Source: an uncultured Ignavibacteriota bacterium (GTDB taxonomy: Bacteria > Bacteroidota > Ignavibacteria > UBA10030 > UBA8401). Taken from it: a DNA stretch of 11,132 nucleotides. A program made the translations under genes and the position numbers. Location of the stretch: NCBI GenBank assembly GCA_903907305.1, contig CAIVNT010000156.1, positions 1 through 11,132 on the forward strand, given 5' to 3'. Of this stretch, positions 1 through 7,265 are shown piece by piece. The stretch's first letter is position 1. Every line of letters begins with the position of its first letter. Below the pieces are notes generated by a model. The model was not told where the DNA came from and searched no databases. It was given only the letters and a program-made list of their open reading frames with translations.

Positions 1-2
1 AT

Positions 3-2417
3 AAACACCGCCGCACATTTTTGACGGCAGTATTCCTTTTTGTTTTTGTTCCAACACTTGTTTTACCATTGACCATCGATCCTGCCGGTGCGGTCGAAGG
101 AATCACAAAAGGAAATATTGCGGGAGTTGTTGTGGATAAAGAAAGTAAACAGCCGATCCCGAATGTGAGTGTGCAGATCATCGGGACTTCGATCGGAACA
201 TCCACGGATATCGACGGCAAATTTTCCATTAAAAATATCGACGAAGATGTGTACAAAATAAAATACTCTTCCGTTGGATACACGCAATACATTGAGACGA
301 ATGTCCGCGTTGTGCGGAACAAGACCACGGTGGTAAAAGAGATCGCGCTGGATGAACAGATCGTATCAGGTGAAGCTGTTGAAGTTACTGCATCCGTTTT
401 TTCTGCGGATAATGTTTCGCCGGTGACGAACTATCACTACTCACTCGAAGAGATCCGCCGTTCACCAGGTGCCACCGGAGATATATTCCGCGCGATCGAG
501 ACGCTTCCAGGGGTCTCAAGCAGCGGCGGTGAATTTTCATCCTTCTCCGTCCGTGGCGGAAGTCCACGGGATAATATTGTCATAGTGGACAATATTCCGT
601 TCGATAAAGTGGCGCACTTTGACGGCGGCACGGAAGAGCAGGAAGCACAGGGGGGACGATTCAGCATCTTCACTCCCGGGGTGATCGACGAAGCGAATTT
701 TCAGGCGGGGGGATTCTCCGCAAGGTACGGCGGAAAGAATGCATCCTTTGTGGATCTGAAGATCAAAGAAGGAAACAGAGAATCCGCTACAATGAACGGA
801 ACATACGACGTGCTCGGATGGGAAGTGAATTATGACGGTCCGTCGTATCTTGATAAAAACACTTCCTTACTATTTTCCGCGCGTCATCAGAATTTCAAAA
901 CCATTCTGGATATGACGGGACAGAAGGATCTCGGTTATCCGAGCTTCACCGATGTACTGTTGAAGAGCACCACAGAGATCGATACGAAGAATAAGATCTC
1001 CGTGCTTGGAATCTACTCTCCGGAATTCTTTGAACGGACAATCGATAATGTATACGAGATCGATGATCAGAACTACGATAATCAACTGGCAACATCCACT
1101 GATACAAAATATCTGCTGGGATTGAACTGGCGCACGTTGACCGGTCCGTCCAGTGTGTTGGAAAACGCGATATATTACCGGCGAAACACGGCGGATTTCC
1201 GAAGAAGCAATTCGTATGTGTATCCGTTCAACGGTATTGTTCCGAAGAAAGAGGATGCGTTCGTCCGCAAGAATTATTATCGGTACACCAGCAAAGAACA
1301 GGAAATGGGAATCCGCTCTCAATTTACGTATACACCCACTTCCATTTCATCCATTGCCGTTGGCATCCAGGCAAATACCACCACCTTCGATTATACCGCA
1401 AAACAAATGGAAGCCGAAACACTGTTTGTTTTCGGGTCGAACGATTATCGTCCGAATCCTGCAAATAAATTCATTGTCGTCGAACCTGCATTCATCAACA
1501 GTTCTCTCTCCACATCGAAATCCACCGGAGCTGCGTTTGCGGAGTATACCTATTCGCCGAATGAAGTGTTGAAATTCATCCCAAGCGTCCGGTATGAATA
1601 CAGCGAATTCAACAAAAAAAGTTATGTTTCACCGCGGTTCAGTGCAAGTTATTTCATCAGCGAGAAAACGAAACTCAGCGCAGCAACGGGTTTGTATTAT
1701 CAACCCGTTGAACTGCGGACGATCTCGCTTGATGTTCGTAACGGACTTCTGAGAAATGAAAAAGCGGTCCATTATATTGTCGGCATCACTACGTATCTTA
1801 CGGATGATGTGAAATTCACGGCGGAGTTCTATCATAAAGATCTGAGCAATTTGATAGTAAAAACGGACAGGACGACCGATCTTCGGAAGAATGTCGGCAC
1901 CGGACACGCGCGCGGTATTGACTTCGGTCTTGTGAAAAAGTTTTTGGATAAATGGTATGGTCAGCTGAATTATTCGTACTCATCCAGTCGCAGGGACAAT
2001 CACGACGGACTCGGCGAATACAATTCGGATTTCGATCAGCCGCATATCTTCAATATCCTTTTCGGATATGAGTTCGACAGCGAATGGTCCTTCTCCACAA
2101 AATGGAAGTATGCGACGGGTCGTCCCAAAGATTCGTATGTCATAAATTCAAACGTCTTCAACAATACGGGAATGATGCGCTATTCCAAAGAGATCACCGG
2201 CAACAATACGGACCGGCTTCCCGATTTCCATACATGGAATTTCCGTGTGGATTACCGCAAACAGCTCGGAAATTATGCGCTTGTCGCATTTCTGGATATC
2301 TTGAATATGTATAACCGATTGAATGTGAACGAAGAGCGTTTCATCGAAACGACAGGGAAGATCGATCCGAAAGGATTCCAGATCCTTCCGTCATTCGGTG
2401 TGAAGCTGGAGTTTTAA
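3..2417 (+). CDS. TonB-dependent outer-membrane receptor with N-terminal carboxypeptidase-regulatory-like domain (5' end outside window)
   Basis: This is an outer-membrane active transporter that takes up an unidentified ligand using TonB/ExbBD energy. Residues here count from the TTG at 21. A hydrophobic signal peptide runs through about residue 24. A CarboxypepD_reg-like beta-sandwich follows (about 31-110, with the GVVVDKESKQPIPNVSV and DIDGKFSI hallmarks). A TonB-box-like AVEVTA lies at about 119-124. The plug domain runs from about 140 to 250 (RSPGATGDIFRAIETLPGV, FSVRGGSPRDNIVIVDN), and then a long aromatic-rich beta-barrel ends in KLEF, a terminal Phe typical of BAM substrates. The frame stays open upstream of 21 to the window edge and encodes KHRRTF, an ideal basic n-region for the signal peptide. 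The real start is therefore probably a few codons before base 1, not the TTG at 21. No SusD-like gene follows. The family call is firm; the substrate is unknown. Confidence 0.93.
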   Translation, partial: KHRRTFLTAVFLFVFVPTLVLPLTIDPAGAVEGITKGNIAGVVVDKESKQPIPNVSVQIIGTSIGTSTDIDGKFSIKNIDEDVYKIKYSSVGYTQYIETNVRVVRNKTTVVKEIALDEQIVSGEAVEVTASVFSADNVSPVTNYHYSLEEIRRSPGATGDIFRAIETLPGVSSSGGEFSSFSVRGGSPRDNIVIVDNIPFDKVAHFDGGTEEQEAQGGRFSIFTPGVIDEANFQAGGFSARYGGKNASFVDLKIKEGNRESATMNGTYDVLGWEVNYDGPSYLDKNTSLLFSARHQNFKTILDMTGQKDLGYPSFTDVLLKSTTEIDTKNKISVLGIYSPEFFERTIDNVYEIDDQNYDNQLATSTDTKYLLGLNWRTLTGPSSVLENAIYYRRNTADFRRSNSYVYPFNGIVPKKEDAFVRKNYYRYTSKEQEMGIRSQFTYTPTSISSIAVGIQANTTTFDYTAKQMEAETLFVFGSNDYRPNPANKFIVVEPAFINSSLSTSKSTGAAFAEYTYSPNEVLKFIPSVRYEYSEFNKKSYVSPRFSASYFISEKTKLSAATGLYYQPVELRTISLDVRNGLLRNEKAVHYIVGITTYLTDDVKFTAEFYHKDLSNLIVKTDRTTDLRKNVGTGHARGIDFGLVKKFLDKWYGQLNYSYSSSRRDNHDGLGEYNSDFDQPHIFNILFGYEFDSEWSFSTKWKYATGRPKDSYVINSNVFNNTGMMRYSKEITGNNTDRLPDFHTWNFRVDYRKQLGNYALVAFLDILNMYNRLNVNEERFIETTGKIDPKGFQILPSFGVKLEF

Positions 2418-2435
2418 TATTAACTGTAAGTATTA

Positions 2436-2524
2436 CTGCCACGAAGACACAAAAGCACAAATGATGTAAAAAATACAACGCACAAAAATTCGTAGAATTT
2501 CGTGTCTTAGTGCTTTTGTGGCAG
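2436..2524. repeat. Imperfect palindromic intergenic repeat with CTGCCAC ends
   Basis: The element starts CTGCCACGAAGACACAAAAG and its other end is the inverse, CTTTTGTGGCAG. Both arms are built from short AAGACAC/AAAGCAC units. Reverse-complementing the right arm gives CTGCCACAAAAGCACTAAGA, which matches the left arm with the two units swapped or diverged. It fills most of the gap between receptor 1 and the SDR gene, and its right end reaches into the untranslated leader of that gene. It resembles widespread CCACGAAGACAC-type environmental repeats (recognised from memory, not searched). It may fold in RNA and protect or end the upstream transcript. Confidence 0.6.
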
Positions 2525-2550
2525 AATTGTTCCAACAATATTTTTTTAAC

Positions 2551-2554
2551 GGAG
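2551..2554 (+). promoter_or_regulatory. Shine-Dalgarno site fixing the SDR start at 2560
   Basis: GGAG lies five bases before the ATG at 2560. The in-frame ATG at 2518 would add 14 residues coming from the palindromic repeat and the ribosome binding site itself, so 2560 is preferred. Confidence 0.75.
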
Positions 2555-2559
2555 AATAC

Positions 2560-3498
2560 ATGAACAATCAATTGCACGTCATTTTCGGCACCGGCCCGCT
2601 CGGCCGTTCGGTGATGGAAGTATTGCTCGGTAAAAAATATCGCGTCCGTATGGTGAACCGTTCAGGACGAGCCGATGTTCCCAATGGTGTTGAAGTGGTG
2701 AAAGCGGATCTGCTGAACGGGATAGGAGTGAACGAAACGGCCGCAGAAGCTTCCGTTGTGTATCAATGCGCGAATCCTGTTTATGACAAGTGGCCCGAGC
2801 AATTTCCGGTATTGCAGAGAGCCGTGCTGAATGCGGCGGCCGCTGCGAACGCAAAACTTGTTATTGCCGAGAATCTCTACATGTACGGAGATACGAACGG
2901 CGCACTATTGACTGAAAACCTTCCGTATCTTGCAGCAACGCGCAAAGGAAGAGTGCGGGCACAGATGGCGCTGGATGCATTGAAGGGACATCATGATGGA
3001 ACAGTAAAAGTTGTTATCGCCCGCGGTTCGGATTTTTTCGGTCCGCACGTGCTTGCCTCCGCAATGGGCGAGCGGCAATTCGGGTTTGCGATGAACGGAA
3101 AGAAAGCATCACTCATAGGTAATATCGACCTTCCTCACACATTCACGTACATCAAAGATTTCGGCTCGGCGATGGTAACGCTTGCAGAACACGAAGATTC
3201 GTTCGGACAAACGTGGCATGTTCCGAGCGCTCCGGCGATATCTCAGCGGGAATTTATTCTGAAGGTGTTTGAAGTATTGAAAATGAAACCGGCATACAGC
3301 AGTATGGGGAAAATAATGCTGATGATCGGCGGGCTCTTCATCCCTGCGGCACGTGAGTCTGTGGAGATGATGTATGAATTTGAAAAGCCATTCGTGATGG
3401 ATTCAAGAAAATTTACGGATCGTTTTGGCATTACTGCAGTTCCAACAGACAATACTATCCGTGATACCATCCAATGGTATCAGCGTCACAACAAATAA
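2560..3498 (+). CDS. NAD(P)-binding atypical SDR / NAD-dependent epimerase-dehydratase family protein
   Basis: This 312-residue cytoplasmic protein has a Rossmann fold. The dinucleotide loop G10-T-G12-P-L-G15 follows the first strand (HVIFG). An Arg after the second strand (MVNRSG, 32-36) suggests, without proof, NADP(H) preference. VKADL at 48-52 is the usual acidic position contacting adenine. The segment AENLYMYGD (103-111) matches the strand-5 region of extended SDRs. The classical active-site YxxxK is not visible: after YMYG the chain reads PYLAATRKGRVRAQ (122-135), with a Lys but no Tyr four residues before it. That pattern fits atypical SDR members acting as binding proteins or unusual reductases. 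It lies between two TonB receptors, 142 bases after the first and 122 before the second. Its substrate is unknown. Confidence 0.82.
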   Translation: MNNQLHVIFGTGPLGRSVMEVLLGKKYRVRMVNRSGRADVPNGVEVVKADLLNGIGVNETAAEASVVYQCANPVYDKWPEQFPVLQRAVLNAAAAANAKLVIAENLYMYGDTNGALLTENLPYLAATRKGRVRAQMALDALKGHHDGTVKVVIARGSDFFGPHVLASAMGERQFGFAMNGKKASLIGNIDLPHTFTYIKDFGSAMVTLAEHEDSFGQTWHVPSAPAISQREFILKVFEVLKMKPAYSSMGKIMLMIGGLFIPAARESVEMMYEFEKPFVMDSRKFTDRFGITAVPTDNTIRDTIQWYQRHNK

Positions 3499-3537
3499 CA
3501 GAATATTTATTTACTTTTTTATTAAGCGACGATCATG

Positions 3538-3566
3538 TTGGGACGTCACTATCGCTTTCATATGAC
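3538..3566 (+). promoter_or_regulatory. Possible promoter of the second TonB receptor gene
   Basis: TTGGGA and TATGAC are separated by 17 bases, each matching 4 of 6 positions of the housekeeping consensus, and they end 54 bases before the ATG at 3621. The match is weak, and Bacteroidota-type promoters differ from this consensus, so this is only a candidate. Confidence 0.22.
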
Positions 3567-3620
3567 GAAAACCGTAAGTGTGAATCGTTATCATTTATCG
3601 CCACCCACTAATTTTACCGC

Positions 3621-6158
3621 ATGAAGACCATAACTGCAATTGTCTTTTTTATCCCATTCGTTCTCGTCGCTCAGGAAATACAAATTCGCGGCTCTATTCA
3701 GGGACAGCTCATCGACGGAACAACGAATCAGCCGCTCGTTGGAGTGAATATCGTTGTTGTGGAGCGCACCTCTGCCGGCACGGTGTCGGACGAGTCCGGT
3801 AATTTCAGCATTCTATCAATTCCTGTCGGCGAGTACAGTCTCCGCGCATCGCTCATCGGGTATCAGCAGGCGGTGCTCACGAATGTTGTTGTCTCCACAG
3901 GACGAAGCACAAAAGTAAAACTGCGGATGAAAGAGGATGCGGTTCAGGTCGGCACAGTGGAAGTGCGGGCGGATTATTTTTCCACCGAAGGGACCATTGC
4001 TCCCGTGTCGACGATAGGATTGAACGGAGCCGAAGTGAAGCGCTCTCCCGGATCGGCGCAGGATATGCAGCGGATCGTGCAGAATCTGCCGAGTGTGGCA
4101 AACAGTAACGATCAGAATAACGAGTTGATCGTCCGCGGCGGCGCACCGGATGAGAATCTTACGGTGATGGACAATATCGAGATCCCTACAACGAATCATT
4201 ATCCCAACCAGTTCAATTCCGGCGGTCCGATCAATATGGTGAATGTCGATCTGATCGAGGATATCCGGTTCTCTACCGGAGGATTTCCTGCACAGTACGG
4301 CGATAAACTTTCCTCTGTCATGGATATCTCATTGAGAGAAGGTGATAAGGAACGCACGATCGCCGGGAGCGGACTCGCACATTTTGCGGGCGCAGGCGGA
4401 GTGCTTGAAGGAGGATTTGCCGGCGGAAAGGGAACGTGGATATTCTCAGGACGTCAGAGTTTCCTTGAAACGCTTGATCAGATCGTCGGCATATCCGCAC
4501 TCGGCATCACAGCGATCCCGAAATATTACGATCTGCAGACGAAACTGACGTATGAATTATCCCCCACGCAGAAACTGATCGTCAACGGCATCTACGGCGA
4601 TGATAAGATCATTATCGACGGTACTCCGGACGAAACGAACGATCAGAAACTGAATGTGCACGATTCCACCGGAGTGGAAAATGTTGATGTGGTGACGCGG
4701 CAATTTGCCGTCGGCGCAACGCTGCGGTCACTGTTCGGGTCCGAAGGATACTCACTGTTTACGATCTATGCACTCGGGAACAATTATGATGTGTTTGTCA
4801 CGGAAGATTTCACGGACCGGATCTATGACGGAACCGGGAAAGTGGTTTCTTTCAAAAAACTCCTGAGTAATCCCGTCTTCACCAACAAAGCGCAGGAGCG
4901 TCTGCTCGGGACGAAATATGATCTGCTGTATCATCTGAATGAAAGCAACGAACTGATGATCGGCGGACAAGCACTGACGACGGTGAAATTTGCGAACGAT
5001 GTCTATTTCAATTCCGATACACTCCGGTTCGATCTGAACGGCGACGGCGTTTTCGAGATACCACAGTCCACCTTCACGAACGGACGAGTGAAAAGGGATA
5101 TTGCTTTCGGTGAAGAGTATAAATTCGGCGGATATGTGAGCGACCGTTTGATCCTTTCGGAACGACTGACGGCAACGGCCGGAGCGCGGTATGATTATTT
5201 TACATATTCAAAGAAAGGAAATGTGAGTCCACGGCTCAATCTGTCGTATGAACTGCTCCCGTTGACTACCAGATTGAATTTTGCATACGGTGAATATTAT
5301 CAGACACAGTCCTTCCCGATGTACGGTGACAACAGCGGCAGCGATAAGAACCGGCATCTCGAGAATTCTCATTCGCGTCATGCGGTGATCGGTATCGAAC
5401 ATATTCTTGACGAAGGATTGAAAGCAACAGTGGAGGCGTATTATAAGACGTATGACAATCTTCCGTTCACCGAAGAATTCATCAAGTCCGCAGACATTAC
5501 ATTCCGTTCCGACAAGAAGGAGAGTGTGGGCAAACGGACATCCCGTGGAATAGAATTATTCATTCAGCAGAAACAGGTGGAGGATTATTACGGCACATTC
5601 TCACTGTCCTACTCAAAAACAACAACCGAAGATCCCCGCTTGAACATTCCCGGATACACTCCGGTGAATCAAAAAAAATATCCTGCGGATTATGATTTTC
5701 CATTCCTGATGACGCTTGTCGGGGGAAAAGTTGTGCACGATGTCCGTAAAACCTTGGATGAAGCACCGTTCTATATTAAATATCCTTCGTATGTCCTCCC
5801 ATTTTCGGACGATATGGAATTCAGCGTCCGCTTCCGATATTCCTCCGGCAAACCATATACGAAAAGGGAATACACCTCTCAGATTCAGAGACGCGAAGGG
5901 GGAATTACCTGGTCCAAAGGATATTGGTTCGAATCGAACACGGTGAATGGAGAGCGCTATCCCGATTATCATCGTCTGGACCTGCAATGGCTCAGCCGAT
6001 GGCACAACGAAGGATATAATGTTGTGATGGTGGTGGCGCTGCAGAATGTCTATAATAGAGCGAATGTCGCGGGGTATCAGTATCTCAGTGACGGGACGAA
6101 GAATACCATCTATCAGTTCTCATTCTTTCCTGTTGTCGGATCGAGTATAGAGTTTTAA
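3621..6158 (+). CDS. TonB-dependent outer-membrane receptor with carboxypeptidase-regulatory-like domain (paralogue of the first)
   Basis: This complete 845-residue TonB-dependent transporter has a signal peptide at 1-18 (cleavage near LVA/QE). A CarboxypepD_reg-like domain spans about 24-104 (IQGQLIDGTTNQPLVGVNI, DESGNFSI), with a TonB-box-like TVEVRA at 112-117. The plug spans about 135-240 (RSPGSAQDMQRIVQNLPSV, LIVRGGAPDENLTVMDN, GGFPAQYGDKLSSVMDI), followed by a beta-barrel ending SSIEF with terminal Phe. A predicted outer loop carries DLNGDGVFE at 471-479, resembling a calcium-binding DxNxDG loop. The domain order matches receptor 1, so the two are likely old paralogues around one SDR gene. 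No clear Shine-Dalgarno site precedes the ATG (TTTTACCGC), unlike most other genes here. The substrate is unknown and there is no SusD partner. Confidence 0.94.
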   Translation: MKTITAIVFFIPFVLVAQEIQIRGSIQGQLIDGTTNQPLVGVNIVVVERTSAGTVSDESGNFSILSIPVGEYSLRASLIGYQQAVLTNVVVSTGRSTKVKLRMKEDAVQVGTVEVRADYFSTEGTIAPVSTIGLNGAEVKRSPGSAQDMQRIVQNLPSVANSNDQNNELIVRGGAPDENLTVMDNIEIPTTNHYPNQFNSGGPINMVNVDLIEDIRFSTGGFPAQYGDKLSSVMDISLREGDKERTIAGSGLAHFAGAGGVLEGGFAGGKGTWIFSGRQSFLETLDQIVGISALGITAIPKYYDLQTKLTYELSPTQKLIVNGIYGDDKIIIDGTPDETNDQKLNVHDSTGVENVDVVTRQFAVGATLRSLFGSEGYSLFTIYALGNNYDVFVTEDFTDRIYDGTGKVVSFKKLLSNPVFTNKAQERLLGTKYDLLYHLNESNELMIGGQALTTVKFANDVYFNSDTLRFDLNGDGVFEIPQSTFTNGRVKRDIAFGEEYKFGGYVSDRLILSERLTATAGARYDYFTYSKKGNVSPRLNLSYELLPLTTRLNFAYGEYYQTQSFPMYGDNSGSDKNRHLENSHSRHAVIGIEHILDEGLKATVEAYYKTYDNLPFTEEFIKSADITFRSDKKESVGKRTSRGIELFIQQKQVEDYYGTFSLSYSKTTTEDPRLNIPGYTPVNQKKYPADYDFPFLMTLVGGKVVHDVRKTLDEAPFYIKYPSYVLPFSDDMEFSVRFRYSSGKPYTKREYTSQIQRREGGITWSKGYWFESNTVNGERYPDYHRLDLQWLSRWHNEGYNVVMVVALQNVYNRANVAGYQYLSDGTKNTIYQFSFFPVVGSSIEF

Positions 6159-6219
6159 TCTCTGGTGGGGCTAATTTTCCGCAGATTGGAGTTTGTGTGA
6201 AAGGTCAAATTCTTTCCAA

Positions 6220-6318
6220 GTCATTCTGACTCTGAGCGAAGCGAAGAGGAAGAATCCAGAATAAAACCGGACACTTCGCTCCCACCCAAAAACCGGCGGG
6301 CAGGTCGCTCAGTGTGAC
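6220..6318. repeat. Palindromic intergenic repeat (GTCATTCTGA...CTGAGCGAAGCGAAG type) between convergent genes
   Basis: The left end reads GTCATTCTGA then CTGAGCGAAGCGAAGAGG. The right end reads GGTCGCTCAGTGTGAC, whose inverse GTCACACTGAGCGACC mirrors the left. The core carries GAATCCAGAA, also found inverted in the repeat at 6972-7228. It occupies the gap between the convergent second receptor gene and orf79, where it could act as a two-way transcription barrier. The family is recognised from memory of FCB-group genomes, not searched. Confidence 0.65.
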
Positions 6319-6360
6319 CAATTCACTGTTTTATAAACAGTCTCTTTACCGCAAGGTAAT

Positions 6361-6600
6361 TCATTGTTCTTTTTTTGAAGTGAGAAATCCAATCAGAGAA
6401 TATACCGCTCCGAGAATAAGATAGTTAAATCCGACATTCATCAGTGTATCGCTGACGGAATGTGAGCGGCTGTCGATGTCTATGAACAATACAACGGCAT
6501 AGACAAGCACTCCGGCAAATAACACCCATCCGATAATTGATGACGGAACAACGAAGATCCCTTTTCGGGAAAACCACATCGGCCTCATCTTATTTGACAC
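6361..6600 (-). CDS. Small two-helix membrane protein overlapping the MscL gene
   Basis: This 79-residue protein has two hydrophobic segments, about 15-40 (IFVVPSSIIGWVLFAGVLVY onward) and about 55-74 (NVGFNYLILGAVYSLIGFL). Between them is a polar, acidic loop, FIDIDSRSHSVSDTL, and the tail is basic (TSKKEQ). I cannot assign a function. It starts at GTG 6600 inside the end of mscL, overlapping it by 11 bases. An AAGGA site eight bases upstream, within mscL, supports that start. An alternative ATG at 6588 sits one base after the mscL stop but lacks a well-placed ribosome site. The overlap implies translational coupling and roughly matched expression with MscL, so it may modulate the channel or share its stress response (inference). 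Confidence 0.75.
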   Translation of the reverse strand: MSNKMRPMWFSRKGIFVVPSSIIGWVLFAGVLVYAVVLFIDIDSRSHSVSDTLMNVGFNYLILGAVYSLIGFLTSKKEQ

Positions 6601-6886
6601 CCGCTTCTTCCTTCAGGATGAATTTTGTGAATGCAAAGACGATATATGCCACGATCACAAAATCGATCGTTGCTCCCAGCCAATGTCCCACGGCAAGTTT
6701 CAACGGACCGATCACCAATTCCCACGTCTGCCACGCACCCTGCGGAATGAAAATGCCGATCACCGGCATGATCAGATCGGACACGGTTGCGGTGACGAAT
6801 GCGTTCACTTTCCCGCCGATCACCACTGCGATCGCGAGACCTATCACGCCGTATTTTTGTAAGAAAGCGGTGAATTCTTTGAGCAT
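6590..6886 (-). CDS. mscL: Large-conductance mechanosensitive channel, short MscL-family form
   Basis: This inner-membrane tension-gated channel releases solutes during osmotic downshock. At 98 residues it is shorter than the usual 130-150, and it stops soon after the second helix (KEEAGVK), so the C-terminal cytoplasmic bundle is missing. Helix 1 (about 13-43) carries GLAIAVVIGG and the family signature SDLIMPVIG. Helix 2 (about 68-92) includes IDFVIVAYIVFAFTKF, matching the FDFLIVAFAIF region of E. coli MscL. Aligning by eye, the E. coli pore residue G22 is Ala here, as in the mycobacterial protein, and the usual Asp at position 18 is Gly. GGAG six bases before the ATG supports the start. 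The membrane-protein gene orf79 overlaps its 3' end. Confidence 0.88.
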   Translation of the reverse strand: MLKEFTAFLQKYGVIGLAIAVVIGGKVNAFVTATVSDLIMPVIGIFIPQGAWQTWELVIGPLKLAVGHWLGATIDFVIVAYIVFAFTKFILKEEAGVK

Positions 6887-6971
6887 ATTTTACTCCGTAA
6901 ATATTTGTTCAGATTCTTCGTTGTCCTGAAAAATAGGACTCCTTAGAATGGGACGTTGATTCTCGATTCCA

Positions 6972-7228
6972 TGTCATCCTGAGGGCGTATTCATCTTTTC
7001 TTCAAAAGGGACGACCGAAGGATCCAGTCATTACTTCCCGCGCGATTAGTGTTCTGGATTCCTCGCTTGACCGACGATACGAATTGGAAGTCAGTCGGGT
7101 AGATTGCTTTTCGAAATGGATTTTTTATGAGGTTTCTTAAATCTAATTATAGCCTCAGATTCTTCGTCCCGACAAGGAAAAAAATTAGGCGGGACTCATC
7201 ACTAAGTGACCCCTTAGGGGGAATGACA
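6972..7228. repeat. Composite palindromic intergenic repeat with TGTCATYC ends
   Basis: The left end is TGTCATCCTGAG and the right end is GGGGGAATGACA, which inverts to TGTCATTCCCCC. Inside are GGATCCAG, TTCTGGATTC (7052-7061, shared inverted with the repeat at 6220-6318), a TGAGG/CCTCA stem (7128-7132 with 7153-7157) and CAGATTCTTCGT (7156-7167). That last 12-mer recurs at 6910-6921, in the mscL leader. The element fills the gap between the DUF3078 gene and mscL. It looks like two or more nested or decayed copies of a non-coding repeat family. No ORF in it looks real. Confidence 0.5.
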
Positions 7229-7265
7229 TTGATTGAGGAGTGTTGACCTGTTCAATCGTGCGGTA

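Noticed and set aside
870..1322. A 150-residue open frame antisense to the first TonB receptor
   Set aside because: It is fully inside a well-supported receptor gene and has no recognisable domain; other frames at 1153-1572 and 5613-6005 were rejected for the same reason.
2518..2559. A 14-residue N-terminal extension of the SDR protein from the ATG at 2518
   Set aside because: It is encoded by the end of the palindromic repeat and the Shine-Dalgarno region; the GGAG-supported ATG at 2560 starts directly before the Rossmann strand.
3..6158. A SusC/SusD glycan-uptake locus
   Set aside because: The receptors have the right general domain order, but no SusD lipoprotein, glycoside hydrolase or sensor gene is present, and both are shorter than typical SusC proteins.
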